Source: Metaphire vulgaris | Taxonomy: Eukaryota; Annelida; Clitellata; Crassiclitellata; Megascolecidae | DNA length: 64,000 nucleotides | Reading direction: 5' to 3' | Assembly (NCBI GenBank): GCA_018105865.1 | Contig: CM030833.1 | Coordinates: 17,497,881 to 17,561,880 of the forward strand | Part shown: positions 1-12,060 of the stretch, piece after piece | Layout: every line of letters starts with the position of its first letter | Numbering within the stretch: the first letter of the stretch is position 1 | Translations under genes and position numbers: made by a program | The notes under the pieces: model-generated | What the model was told of the DNA's origin: nothing | Databases searched by the model: none | Seen by the model: only the letters and a program-made list of their open reading frames with translations

Positions 1-602
1 ACAAAAGTGTCTATAAGACCAGTGTCTTAAGCCTGTTCTTCGAAGCAAGGTGTAAGTTAACATAGGCTTAATTAACCCAATTCCTATAGCGCTTTCGGTG
101 CTTCTTACAATTTAGCTTATCTCAGCTTTTTATCATCCTCAATCCTTTTTGCCTGTCCAGTGTTTCTGTGACCAACTGGTCATTGTACGTATTTTGAAAA
201 TTGTATAAGATGTGCTTGTTATTAAATGTTCCCGCTCTCTTGCGTAAAGGCCCCTACGAAGTCGAAGTGGGGTGCAGAGGGTACAGCTGCACCCCCTGAA
301 ACATTCAGAGGGTGCATTCTGGAGACCCGTAGGAATCTGCACCCCCTGGAAAAATAGAGTAAATTCTGTGCGTGAAGACCTTTTTTGATTGTCAGGAAGT
401 GCGACTACCTTGATTACCTCTTTTTTTGCTCGTCAGGTTTTTTAAAGATGCGATTTTTTTTCTTAAGAAAATCTGAAAATCTGCATCCCATGCTGAAAAC
501 TTTGTTCCGACGTGCCTGCTTTTGTAGGCCTAAAGGCTGTCCATTAAAAACAAAAAATAGGGGAGGGTTCTGAAAAAGTTGGACAGTTGTTGACAGGGGT
601 AG
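1..602. other. Non-coding stretch with GC-rich repeat fragments
   Basis: I see no convincing gene here. Positions about 250-345 hold short repeated phrases of the type GCACCCCCTGG, also found near 16,950-17,000 and 58,180-58,220, so this is probably a decayed repeat. Position 376-396 carries one copy of the recurrent module with core CCTTTTTTGCTTGTCAG discussed in the findings. Confidence 0.5.
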
Positions 603-876
603 CAGAGGCGTAGCGAGGGGCAGGGAGAATATGCCCCGGGGCACCTAGGTGAGAGGCGTCAAAATCGGATTTTTGGATAAATAACAAATAAGAGAAAATA
701 AGAAGAGGCAATTGCGACGACCTTTTTTGCTCGTCAGGAGCATAGGGAGATAGGGAGGGGGCGCCGTGGAGAGTTGAGGGGCGCCGAATGAACGCACGTG
801 ATGGCCTTTTTTGCTAGTCAGCAGTTGAGGGCGAGAACAGTGCACCTTGCCCCCGGATACCCTCGCTACGCCTCTG
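603..876. mobile_element. hAT-type MITE, CAGAGGCGTAGC family
   Basis: Termini are inverted repeats: CAGAGGCGTAGCGAGGG at the left and its complement CCCTCGCTACGCCTCTG at the right. The flanks AGGGGTAG and AGGGGGAC agree at 6 of 8 positions, consistent with a decayed 8-bp target-site duplication (TSD), the usual hAT length. There is no coding capacity. Two copies of the internal module CCTTTTTTGCT(C/A)GTCAG lie at about 721-738 and 805-822. Confidence 0.75.
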
Positions 877-923
877 AGGGGGACGGGTTAAGAGCAGTTG
901 ACAGCAATTTCATTATTTACAAG

Positions 924-1111
924 CAGTGGCGTCGCCAGGAATTTTGGGTTGGGGCAAAAGGGGGCTGGCGTGTCAGATTCCTTACCCCCACCCCATCCCC
1001 ACCCCCACAAAAACTTTCTTACCGGATTTGCGCGTATCTGATAGGTTGTCTGGGGTCAGGTTTGGGGAGGGGGCAGTTGTCCCATTTGCACCCCCTGTGG
1101 CGACGCTAATG
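924..1111. mobile_element. hAT-type MITE, CAGTGGCGTCGCC family
   Basis: The left end reads CAGTGGCGTCGCC and the right end GGCGACGCTAATG, an imperfect inverted pair. It is flanked by a perfect 8-bp direct repeat TTTACAAG (916-923 and 1112-1119). A relative in opposite orientation lies at 62,930-63,097. It is non-autonomous and 188 bp long. Confidence 0.88.
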
Positions 1112-1187
1112 TTTACAAGTAATCAAAAATAAGAAGACTTGTGGAATACTATTTATTACAACGGAAAAAGCATGCCAGGCAAATAAG

Positions 1188-1383
1188 CAGGGGTGGCGCT
1201 GGAGGGGGTCCGCGGGTCCGGAGTCCGGACCCACCCAGCCTCGGGCAGGGGCACCCGAGCAAGCCGTGCAAATTCGTAAAGAAACTTTGTTTGGGGGAGG
1301 GGTAGTCCTAGCCGGGTCCTTGTGTTCAGACTCACTGATTAAATCACTGGACCCACCCAGCCAAAAAACCAGCGCCGCCCCTG
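1188..1383. mobile_element. hAT-type MITE, CAGGGGTGGCGCTGG family
   Basis: The inverted termini are CAGGGGTGGCGCTGG and CCAGCGCCGCCCCTG. Flanks CAAATAAG and CAAAAAAG match at 7 of 8 positions as an aged TSD. The interior is GC-rich, with two copies of the phrase GGACCCACCCAGCC. There is no coding capacity. Confidence 0.75.
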
Positions 1384-1555
1384 CAAAAAAGTCATCACCG
1401 CCACATTTTGACCATTTTGACACCCGACGAGCATAAAAATGGAAAGGCCATCGCCGCCAAAAAAATAATGACCTTCCAAACCTTTTAGGGGACCTGTCAC
1501 TGATCTTTAAATTTAATAGGTGAGGTCAAAAGGTTTTGACATAATTATGGGGGTC

Positions 1556-1741
1556 CAGTGGCGGCTCTAGGATTTGGCAAGTGGGGGGCCGTTGGGGTGG
1601 CAACTTCTAATCATGGGGGGCCAACCATTTGTTGTTTAATGTATGTAGCATTAAGTATAGGGTCCCAACTGTGGGGGCCACTGGGGGGCAGGCTCTCAAT
1701 AGGGGGCAGGGGCCCCTCAACCCCCGGTGGAGCCGCCACTG
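1556..1741. mobile_element. hAT-type MITE, CAGTGGCGGCTC family
   Basis: The element begins CAGTGGCGGCTC and ends GAGCCGCCACTG, between perfect 8-bp repeats TGGGGGTC (1548-1555, 1742-1749). Relatives lie at 60,628-60,805 (opposite orientation) and 61,646-61,831, so this family has been active repeatedly in the neighbourhood. Confidence 0.9.
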
Positions 1742-2139
1742 TGGGGGTCAATGAAAGTATGCCAGCTGTTGACAAGGGGAGGGGTCAAAAATTGCCTAAA
1801 ATTGTTGACGTAAATTCACGTAATTAATGGACTGTTCTAATGTTTAAAAAATTAGTTTTAAAATCCAAAATTTTCTTTAAGACGACGTCATAATTGATGA
1901 AATATAAAGGAAATCGTCGAAAACATCTCTTGTATCTGTACGTTCTGTAGCTGTGAGCCTTGTCTACTCATGGAAAACGACCGAATCTGATTCTTTTTTA
2001 TTAACAGTTGTTCAGTTACGTTCTACGACAAAACGGCGAGGTCTAGATGTTGATACCGTTCTTATTCTGATCTTACCTCTGCAGCGTAGTCATTCGGACA
2101 GCGGGAGATCCAGAGATAGGCCTAGGGCTAGACAACAAC

Positions 2140-5107
2140 ATGACGAACCAAACGTGGCCGAGCTTCAATACAATCGAAGACCTGATTAAAGAATGCTCTA
2201 AGAAAGGACCCCTCTACGACCCTCAGCCGTGCTCCAATTACCCCAAAGACGAAGCCGCTCAGTCGTAAGTTGCCTTTTATTTCTTGGATCATGAAACACG
2301 AATTCGAGCTTCTGTCATCGATCCCGTTTTATTACTTTGCTCTAATTTCGGTCCGCGAGACCTGTAAAATTCTCTCGTTTCATCCCTTCAGTCATGATTC
2401 GAAGGGGCGAACCCTGTACTGCTTGGGTCACAAATTCTGGTTTTAGTCGTCCTACTTCCAAATTGGGTAAATATTATTTTCGTTTAGGAGTTAGTACGCC
2501 GATCATTGCTGTTTTTGTTGAATAATGGAACTCTGAAATCAATCAGGCCCAGGGTCGTAGTGACGGGGGGTGTATATCGGTATATAGCCTATATATATAT
2601 ATACTGTATATATATATATTAGGGTGTGACAAAAAGTACAAAATTTTAGAGTTCACATCCCGTACAAACGGAAATCGATGATCCATATTAAAGTAAATAA
2701 GCTATCGAAAACAGATATTTCATATGAATCACCCATTTCTAGCAACTTTGTTAAGAATGCAAGTCAATTTTGCCAAATTTATGCATTGCATTGCCATTTT
2801 CCGACCCAGTCTGACATTAACAGTATTAGCAAGTTACACCATTGCACCATTACACCATGGTGTAAAATAGCAGGGAAATATATATAATATAGGGAAATTA
2901 GCAGGGGTGGGAAGTTGACAGGGGCAAGAAGTTAGCAGAATGATAACAACACTGGACGATGGAGCAAAAGGTCGCGGGTTCAACTCTGGCAGGAGCCCTA
3001 AGGTCAATTCAGCCTTCTTTCTCCAGATGGCGATGGCAAATGAGTAGCGGATTAATCTGCGGAGTGAACAGTCGCGTTTCATGAGAACACTGGCCCCGTA
3101 TCATGTAACTTGCACCAGTCGCCTGGCTGAGGGCCTTGGTAACGGAGATCAGCGCCGCCTTATGAGCCCTGAAGTTAGCCATGAGTGATCGGGAAGGATT
3201 TTACTTATACTTTTGCACCATTCTAACTTATATGCTATGAGCCAAGCAGCATATCATCTTCTAAATTGAACAAAACTGACCGAATAAGAACAAAATCATA
3301 CGTATGCTACAGTGCTGCAGTTTAACTATTAGTGCAGTAAATGTGATTTGCTTTCTATAGTTGGCAACTCTGATCTTGATTTCTTCATTTGAATTATAAC
3401 TCCAAGGCGTGAATCATGTCCATAAACTTTATGGAAAGCTACAGAAACATCCTTGATATGTCTTTCCACATCTTGTGCATGACATGGATAATATGGCATA
3501 CTTATTTCTGCGTGATTTTCAATGGCTCCTGAAGTGGTGTCATGCACGAGTGGATGGATGTCAAATTTCATCCGTTCCCAATCAATGTTGAAGTAGGAGT
3601 CTGAAGTGAAGTTGATTGTAATATTGTTCTTGTCAAAACAACGAATTCTACCACTGTGTTGATGATTACTCCGAACTAGTGAAATTTTACATAAGCAAAT
3701 TTTCTTATATTTTCGTCCTCATCACCGACAGCAGCTAGATACTGATGTCTATTCTGTGGACCACTGCTAGAACAGCAATGATTGTCACTATCTTCCTCTT
3801 CTGTCTCCCCATCGTTGCCCGTGTAATTGACATCACTGCAAAGCTCATTTGGACAGTTTTCTGAATTGTAATTCATTTCAAACTCTTCTAAAGCAGTACT
3901 ACTTTCTCCCATTTCTCTTTTTGTTTTGCCTTCAACCTTTGTTAATTTTTATTTTCTGTCTTCTAGTTATTGCAGCCTACTTGATGTAACTGGATCAATT
4001 TTTCAATATCCAGTTTTCAGGTAGTTTTTTCTGCAGATCATTCCATTTCTCAAATAGCCTTTTCACTTTTTTCACTATGCTGACAAATGCAATAGTAGGT
4101 ATGCTGGCCTTATTATATATCTCAATCACTTCAGATGCAAAAGTTTTTACAACATCAACAGTCTTATGTCTCTCTTTTTGCTGTTAAAAATAACACGCTC
4201 TTAGAACATCTTCACACGTTGGCAGCACATTTTGGGGAATTTTGGCTAATTCCTTTGGAAACCCAAATACTGAATGTCAACTTTACTTCGTGTTCTAGAG
4301 CAGTGGTTCTCAATCCTCTTTGCCTCGCGGACCTCTTTTGAAGTTCAAAAATATCTCGCGGACCACCTGCTAAATTGAGCAGTCATCTGATCCAAAGAGG
4401 CGGCGATGACCTTTTGTTATTTTTTGCTTGTCATGCTTTTTCACGTAGAAAATGCACAGAATACACACGAAATGTGCCGATAACCTTTTTGTGCTGATGA
4501 CCTTGTTTTGATCGTCTCACTTTTCAGATTTTTCACATGGAAAATTAATATGTTTAATTTTTATTTACGTTTTTTCAGACTTCGCCGAGGACCACTAGAC
4601 CCCGTCTTGCGGACCACTTGTGGTCCGCACGCGGAACAAGGGTTGAGAACCACTGTTCTAAAGCTTGCCATAATTTAACTACAATTCACCTCTAAACCCA
4701 CTTAATGATCATCATTATAAATCATAAATACAATGGTTGCTATGGGCATGAGAAGAAAGCAGAACCCACTAGCGTGCCAAGAAGTGGATCACTTTATGAA
4801 GGATATTGTAGAAAAGCCTGTATTATTTTAATAGCAAACACCCAAGTTTACCAAATTTAATCAAAAACTATCAAAAGATTCAACAAAACAGTTTATAATA
4901 TCCCAGCAACTATGTTAATGCAGTTATTGTAAAAAGCCATTGCTTTGCAATGAAATATGCAATATACATATTATTCATAAATCAGTTTTTTTCAAAGTTG
5001 GGACCCCTAGACATAAAAAATATATATTGAAATAGGGATTTTTCTGATCAGTAGATCAAAGAGCATCTTTTAGTACTGAATGGATATAGTTTGTACTTTT
5101 GTCACAC

Positions 5108-5155
<48 letters not shown>

Positions 5156-8100
5156 TAAAAACATAAGATGATCAGGACAACCTTAAAGATGTTTTTAATG
5201 TGTTTTAAAAGATTTTCAATAATTTTCCTTAAAGATTTATACCCCCCAAATCAAATTCCTAGCTACGCCCCTGATCAGGCCAAAAACTTCATTTGCGCCG
5301 TCATTCATGTCACTAACAGAAATGTCACCGCATCACTCAAATCTTAAGATCATTTCAATATTCATCTCGCTAGGAGTCATTGCATAATTACGTAACGCTG
5401 GAGAGTCTTTTTTGACCCACTTTGTAAACGATTAGTAACGTTTCAATAAATCTCAGCAGTAGGCAACAAACATCCTAAAGTCAATATTGCACTTTAATCA
5501 GGCTCCAGACATCAAATAGTAAATGAACAGCAAATATAAAATAATCACAGTAATTATTTTCTTTCCTTTGAAGGGGGCAAATCAACCAACACTCTAAACT
5601 TGCTTTCATGGTCACCTATACAACAGCTTTTAACCAGCAAAGCACAGAACACTAAATAATAGCACAAATAGAAGCCAGTGCCACTTTGGACCAGAGTGCC
5701 AGCCAGCCTTCTTCTATTGCATATGATTGTCATCATAGTTTTTGTCTGTACAGTGCAAAAGATCGCAGAATAAACCTTGGTACATTACATGTATCCAAGG
5801 TTGATCCAAAGGACAACAGAATTGAACATCGAGCTGATTTACAGACGGAACTGAAGTTGGTTCGTGATAGAGCAGCCAGGTTCCACTTTCCTCTTCTCAC
5901 TGAACACATGGTCTCTGGATATGCAGGTAGCGCATATAGTATATCATTGGATTGAGGGCAGTTTAGATATCAAATTGCATACTGTAAAGCAATTTAACTG
6001 TACTGTAAATTTTAATGCAATATAACATTTAACATGAAAGCGAATGCATAAGCTAACTATTGAATGAACGAGTTCACTCTTAGTAATGGCATATTGTGGA
6101 AATACAGCAACAATGCATAGCAAGTTAAAAATACAAAAACATGAAGATGACAGGACAAGAAATTGGGAAGAAGTGAGTTTTACTGATAAATATAAACATT
6201 TCAATAATCATTTCCTTTAACAGGGGGTGAGGAGTAAGGGACAAGTCCCCATGAAACTAAGTAGGCTACTTGTCTTGCATTTTGGATTTGGCTAGAATCC
6301 GTTTATATCAGAGGTCCTTGGAGCTCAGTCTGTGGTAACCTAGGACCGATGTGATCCGAGTCCATATAACATACTGTATACTTTATATGGAATTCATTTT
6401 GCAAAAATCTGCTCATGTGAGGAGGGTCAATAACAGTATTAATGGAAACAAAACGATTAAATCCAATTGCACATTTATTGTTACAATAATTCAGACTGTC
6501 AAACCACTTCTTTAAATCTTTTAAAACTACTGTTTATTTTGAACCAGTTTCAACTTGGAAAAACATATCAAGAAACTTGCATAAAGTCTATTGCAGAATT
6601 GGAAGCTGAGAAAGGTGTAAAGCCTTCAGACCAGTGCAAGCCAGTTGAGAAGCCAGTGATTAAGGCTCCAGTTAATACAGTGAGTGGCTTACAGATTGAA
6701 CTAATTTACCTTCCCAGAACACCCTAGATCACATACAGTAGGCTACCTTTTTCCAATAGTATATTTTTCCAAAAAGCAGTTAGCTGGACTGCCTCACAGG
6801 TTAGTTTCTAGAATTCCAGTCCATACATGATTGGAAGATATATGATACCCAATCCCTAGCAAAGTGAACATTGCTGTGGACATACAATGTGAGCACAATT
6901 TAATACAATTGTCTTGCATTTAAAATATTTATTAGTAGCTGAACATACTGAAGCCACATAATCCTTGTAAGGCAGATTTATTACACAGAAAATGTTCGCT
7001 TCTCCTGAGTCCTGCCTCTTCCATTAGTATTTCATCGTTAATATAATGTTATTCCTTCACTGTTCACAATGTAACACATGTTTTTGAAGTGATTCTTTGG
7101 AAAAGTGATTTTACTGTTTCTTTAGTTTGTGATCTGATATATATCAATAAAACAATTTTTTAAATTTTGATCATTGAGCTCCAAAGAGTCGCACTAGAAT
7201 AATTCAAGAGTTGCATCATGCTACTGCACTTATGTTGTAAGAATGCTGCCAACTTCTCTGAATCCCGTCTCCCTGCTTGGCAGTGATGTCTGACAGCGTG
7301 CTGCATTTTCCAATGCTTTCCATTTGATGAAAGTAGCCTTTCAATGCATGCAGCATGCATGGAAAGGCTACTTCATACACAGATGTAATAATTGGGCTTT
7401 AAAATGATAAATAGATGCTGACAAATGATCTGATATTAATATATGTTTAATTGACTACATTTTTAATACATAATAACACTTTTGCTATAAACTTACAATG
7501 TTATAATGACACATAGTAAAATGTACAAAAAACTTTTACGGATTTTTGTCCACAAGTGATTTTGTTGTCTATGTGCAGGCAGAGGTTGGAACGCAACCGT
7601 ACATTAGGGTCCATGGACAGAACACTAACGAGTATTTGTCGCCATATAAGATGGCCAATGATGACCCAGAGAAGTTCTACATATCAGGTAATGACAAAAC
7701 AGAATGACAAAAGCAGAAACATAGTTATCAGATACATAGAAATTTTGATACACAAATATAAATGTATGTGAAGCTGAATCTATCAGTGGCGTAGCAAAGG
7801 GCAGACACTCCGGCATTGTGGACGAGGGGCTCAAAAATGAGGGAGGACCTTTTTTGCTTGCCAGCCTTTTAGGAGCAAATATTTAAAACAAGTGACTTTC
7901 TATATATGCCATTCAATAGGCTGGGGACCTTTTTTTGCTTGTGGGCACACAATAAGTCTACTTCGTTCCCATCAGGGAGCACAGTAGACATAATGCCAAC
8001 CTTTGCTACGCCACTGGCATCTATTTCTCAATTATGCTAATCAATTTTATGTGAACTTCAGGATTTTCCGGCTTTGTTCCTCGAACTCAGAATAAGATCG

Positions 8101-8201
8101 GAACAAATGTGGAGGTGACACATTCGGCTCTCAATGAGTTTACTGACGAGCAGAAAGCAAAAACGAAGAACGACAACATATGTTAGCAGTTACAGCCTAA
8201 A
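2140..8201 (+). CDS. CIMIP2B: CIMIP2/FAM166-like ciliary microtubule inner protein (multi-exon)
   Basis: Predicted coding exons: 2140-2264, 5754-5926, about 6548-6679, 7579-7687 and 8062-8201 (stop TAA). Junctions 1/2, 3/4 and 4/5 keep phase, with GTAAGT, GTGAGT and GTAATG donors. The protein carries repeats of the DUF2475/FAM166 type: HMVSGYAG in exon 2, FQLGKTYQ in exon 3, then SPYKMANDDPEKFYISG running into GFSGFVPRTQNKIG in exons 4-5. From memory, this resembles the C-terminal half of vertebrate CIMIP2B (FAM166B). That family lies inside the lumen of axonemal doublet microtubules and is expected to be expressed in ciliated cells. The exon 2/exon 3 join is one base out of phase, and the few residues expected between GYAG and FQLG are missing, so a small exon or alternative acceptor between 5927 and 6547 was probably not found. 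The family call is firm; the paralogue (A, B or C) is less certain. Confidence 0.8.
2585..2620. repeat. AT microsatellite
   Basis: An imperfect (TA)n run directly abuts the left end of the 2.5-kb TIR element. A matching (AT)n run follows its right end at about 5110-5150, consistent with insertion into a TA-rich target. Confidence 0.8.
2925..3165 (+). mobile_element. tRNA-derived SINE
   Basis: A pol III promoter-like pair is visible: TTAGCAGAATGATAACA near 2932 as a box A-like segment, and GGTTCAACTCT near 2978 as box B. The body shares phrases with the SINE at 14,143-14,437, such as CTAAGGTCAATTCAGCCTT and GGAGATCAGCGCCG. The two are therefore divergent members of one family. Confidence 0.7.
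3329..3912 (-). pseudogene. Transposon-encoded protein remnant, family unknown
   Basis: Reading 3912 to 3329 on the minus strand gives an acidic N-terminal part rich in Glu, Asp and Ser, then a frame change near 3676, then a stretch with PYYPCHAQDVERHIKDVS and VYGHDSRLGVIIQ. This second part resembles C-terminal tails I associate with transposon-encoded proteins of uncertain superfamily, but I cannot name the family. It lies inside the 2621-5110 TIR element, as expected for its decayed coding region. No intact start-to-stop frame exists. Confidence 0.5.
4301..4655. mobile_element. hAT MITE with CAGTGGTTCTCAA termini
   Basis: Left end CAGTGGTTCTCAATCC and right end GGGTTGAGAACCACTG form clear TIRs of a widespread hAT type. 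TSD copies TTCTAGAG and TTCTAAAG match at 7 of 8 positions. The interior repeats the phrase GCGGACCAC. It is nested in the larger TIR element. Confidence 0.88.
5111..5150. repeat. AT microsatellite
   Basis: A near-perfect (AT)n run immediately follows the right terminus of the TIR element at 2621-5110. Confidence 0.85.
7784..8016. mobile_element. hAT-type MITE, CAGTGGCGTAGC family
   Basis: Begins CAGTGGCGTAGCAAAGG and ends CCTTTGCTACGCCACTG. Flanks GAATCTAT and GCATCTAT agree at 7 of 8 positions. It lies in the last intron of the CIMIP2-like gene and ends 45 bases before exon 5, so it supplies part of the sequence just upstream of the acceptor. Two copies of the ACCTTTTTTGCTTG module occur near 7849 and 7926. 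Confidence 0.88.
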
Positions 8202-11200
8202 ATGAACAGTTGAAGACTTCATCCCATCATTTACTTTCAAGTTAAGACAAAAACGGCAATCATAGAAAAAGCAAAATTTATAAATCCAGACAGATCATAG
8301 TTTGTTTATCAATGGAACTATATTTTACAGTAGTCATGACAGTACAGCTATCTATTTTCAAAACGTAATTTCCAACACAACTATACTAAGACCGATTAGA
8401 ACCTGAAAACAAGTCTATATACATTTATTCTACCAAGCAAAAAGAACTACCTGATTGTAGCATCTGTACAATTGGTTCTTTGTAGGTTTTTACTATTTTA
8501 TCATCTTATTCTTTTACCGCTAATTTTAATGGCTTCTGCAAGTCTGTCAGAAATTATTTAATTAGGCTTATTAACATTCTACCTCAGTATTTTTTAATGT
8601 GGGCAATGTCCATTACATTTATAATAACAAGATTGTAATGATATAGAAATATTATCATTCATATACATTTATATATATATATATATATATAATATAAATA
8701 ATATAAATGTATATATGTATATATATATATATATCTATATCTATAAATGTATATGTAAATGTATATATATATAAATACATATGCACACATACACATATAT
8801 ACACACACACATATGCTAGTTGGGAAAGCAACTCTAATGTCTGTTAAAGCACAAACAAAATGTCAGTTTGACTTACAGTGGATTACTACCGGTATTCATT
8901 TATAATAAAATTTCTTTTTAAAACTTATCAGGCACAAGACTTAAATTTTCAGTCTTTAAGACATCAAATGACTGCCACAAAGTCCTCTAAAATTCACAGC
9001 ATTCTCACCACCAATATGAATTGGATCAAATTATTTTCTCTTTACCAAATAAACAGTGTCTTCTGCATATTATCTCAGCTCATATACTTAAGCTAAAGTT
9101 ATAACCTGGTAGCATCCCATCATCTTAAGCTAGTGCTATTGCCTCTGCATTGCTGAAAACCTATACTTTCACCAAATGAATTCTTCAATTACAAACCCAT
9201 TGTGAATTTGAAGTTTATTTCAAAACGTATTGAACATATGTATGTGCTCAGTTGGATAAACTTACACCCCTCATGGCACAATCTGCTATTGTGTAAACAA
9301 TCTGCTTGCCATACAAGTTAATTTTCCTGCTACTGAAACTGCTCTCCTATGGGTTCACAATTATATTTTGTCTGTAATTGATAATTAATGAATGGCCTAG
9401 TCACAGTACTCATTTAGTTGCACTTGTCAGGTGCCTTTGAAGTTAGTGAAAGAAGAATTGAAATAATACAGACATTCAAGCTTAGGCAAAGATTAAACAG
9501 CTGCTGACACTAAACTTGCTGAGAAAATAAGCAACAAATATTTTCAACCGACCAAATTTTTCAGTTTTCCTAGCATGCTTTCTTGCAAAATAGGAAACAC
9601 AACTATGCTAATACCAGAAAGTGAATTTTATCAGTAACTCCAGACACTGGTTCAGCTCTATTCAGTTCAGCCTTTTATTAATTATTAAACTCACCATTAG
9701 TTTCTTCAGCACAGATAAGTTCATTACACATTCAGAGCTCCAAAATGTCATTCTGCAGCATTAAAGTAATACACAACCCTTCAACTGGCAGCTTCCATTT
9801 TGCTTAAGGAAGAAGACCAACCAAGGACTCTGTATTTTCCCAAGATTACCACCGGCAGCAAATGAACCTTTAAATGTCTTTATATTGAGTTCAGTAAAAT
9901 GGCTATTTTCAGAACCATCAACAATGCTTTATCAAAGTGCAAATCGAACTGCCTAAAATTTATAGAATTGACATAAACCAAAAAAATGTATTTCAGGATA
10001 TTAGAACTCTGCACTGATGCACAGGTTGTTGACAGGGGAAGCTGATCTATGTGATACAATATCAGAATACATGCAAGGTCTTCCAAAAATTGTAAAAAAT
10101 GAAGCAGAGGTCTTATGAATTCAGAAAAACTGATAATTACCAAAATGTGTACAGAACTCATTCTGAATATTAATAATATAGGAAATGAAATTTCAACAAC
10201 TAGGTTCAATTTTTGCTGCCCATAGCCATGCCTATGACCAGCTAACTGCAGCAAATATAAATTTTCTGAAACTGTTTCCATTTTTAGAAACACTCATCTT
10301 TTGCAGATTTCCTGAAAATTGTGATTTCTCTGACTAAATTATGTCTACTGCATGCCATAATATTATGGCAAATATTAACTAATGAAAATTAGATGATTAA
10401 AAGAAGCTGTCATGTTTACATGAACCTGCAGTGATGTGAAATTTAAAAAAATTCTGCATGTTTCTAAATCACCCTTGAACAGCTCTTAATCAGGCAGCTT
10501 GCATTCCGCAACAACAAGGCTGCGTGAAAAAGAGCCGAGCAAGAGAAATTTGCAGTGTCCACAACATCGTTGCAGCAAATCACAAGCTTGCAAATACAAC
10601 TATTCAAGCAGCTACAGACTTTTGAAGACATGAAACAGCAATGACACTTACTTAATTAATTTAAAAAATATTTTGTTTTGAGATGACATTTCTTAGCAGT
10701 TTTCAGTCTCACAATTTTTTTAAAACTCTCAACAAACATATTCTCTTATGACTATTTTCAAATCAGTCTCACCTGCCCTTAAATCTTACAATAAAGTTTC
10801 AGAAAACCAATTCTCTCATAATCTTCATCTGTTCTGCTATTGGAGAATTTGTTGCAAATTGACTTTTAAAATTCAGTTCCTGTTCATTCGAAACAAACAA
10901 CTACTGTAATAAATCAATTTATATGGCATTGCAAAATAAACATAAGACTAATTAATTAATCACTGTTGCAATTTATGCTTTGACTGAATGAAGTTTGAAC
11001 TCCATTCTGCTTCAAGCTTCTGATTCCATTATACCTTGCGGTTTTGTTATCAACTATGGATTGACAGTTTTCTCTACAAGTATAATAATTTATACAGCAC
11101 AACTGACAAACTACAATACATTCATATTCAAATTCATGGCAAAACCTGCAAATCCATACAACATCAATAATTTATAGGATGGGTGGCATACGCCCACCCA

Positions 11201-11745
11201 CGTCAACTTTCCTCTGCCGCCATTGTCTATCAAGACTGATTCGTGTAACCCTCTGTTATAAATAAAAATACCAACTATACAATGCTGTTCAATATTCAAA
11301 CGTGCGTCTCTTAGTTAAAATATCAAAGTCAACGTTCTAGAATTCTGATGTCGAGGAAACATTTTGACCGCAAAATGGTCGTCCTATGTCTAGACAGGCT
11401 CAAAAACCCAAGGGAGACTGCATTCAATCCCCAGTTGAAACCCCTTTAATAAGACTCTTTCAGGGATATTGGTCTTGCAGAAATTTCTCGAAATCATCGA
11501 AAAATTGTATCGTAAATATCTGTCAAAATTCTCTGCAGAAATTTTAACAGCAAGATCATCAAGTCCGAAAGATCTTAGCTGATGAATCAGCGCAAAGCAA
11601 TTTGCTTACGTGCAGCCTAGTTAATACTAAAACCGAAGCTAACGGCGAATTCTTAAATGCAGATACCTCTTCGTTTCTACGTTGTCTTCGTAAATTTCTT
11701 CTAAAACTTCTTCACTCAGACGACTGAAAATGCCTGCTGTTATCT
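8202..11745. other. AT-rich intergenic stretch without recognised genes
   Basis: About 3.5 kb of AT-rich DNA with no recognisable coding region, although a 137-codon minus-strand frame exists at 9880-10,293. Positions about 8668-8815 are AT- and CA-type microsatellite. It could be the 3' untranslated part of a minus-strand transcript starting near 12 kb, but nothing in the sequence proves this. Confidence 0.4.
8668..8815. repeat. AT/CA microsatellite
   Basis: Mixed ATATAT, ATGTATAT and ACACAT repeats in an uninterrupted low-complexity block. Confidence 0.85.
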
Positions 11746-11749
11746 AAAT

Positions 11750-12060
11750 GCGACATTCTTCTTCTGAGAAGCCGGCAACATGGTCGGGAACTGAGCTCGT
11801 CCTGCTCCTATCGCCTTCGCTGCCGTTAAAGGCGCAGCCACCGGCTCCTCCGCCCTCTGCCCCTCCGTCGCCGCCGTTCATTGGCCAACGTCAACTCAGT
11901 CTCTAGTCAGCTGACGCATATCTCGGTCGGCTCGTCGGGGATTTCGGAAATTTTACAAAATTTCTGTTTTGACTAACGACGACGATAAATAAGTAAGTAA
12001 GCAAGACGAAATTTCTATAGCGCTGCCAGAGCTTGGCGCAGTGCGTCAGTTTATTCACTA
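11750..12060. promoter_or_regulatory. CpG-rich, promoter-like island with CCAAT motif
   Basis: This short block is much richer in GC and CpG than its surroundings (many CG pairs between 11,805 and 11,945) and includes ATTGGCC, an inverted CCAAT box, near 11,880. On the minus strand an ATG near 11,781 opens only a 13-codon frame. The composition fits a transcription start region, but I found no coding exons on either side, so the transcript may be non-coding or its exons missed. Confidence 0.35.

Larger units (their letters stand above)
2621..5110. mobile_element. Degenerate ~2.5-kb DNA transposon with GGTGTGACAAAA-type TIRs
   Basis: The left end AGGGTGTGACAAAAAGTACA matches the complement of the right end TTGTACTTTTGTCACACCT, with AT-repeat DNA outside both ends. 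The interior holds broken minus-strand coding sequence (3329-3912), a SINE (about 2925-3165) and a nested hAT MITE (4301-4655). It sits in intron 1 of the CIMIP2-like gene. The superfamily is not identified. The inverted ends are seen; that the whole stretch is one element is inferred. Confidence 0.6.

Noticed and set aside
9880..10293. 137-codon minus-strand open frame
   Set aside because: AT-rich, no recognised motif, no splice context, and composition like the surrounding non-coding DNA.
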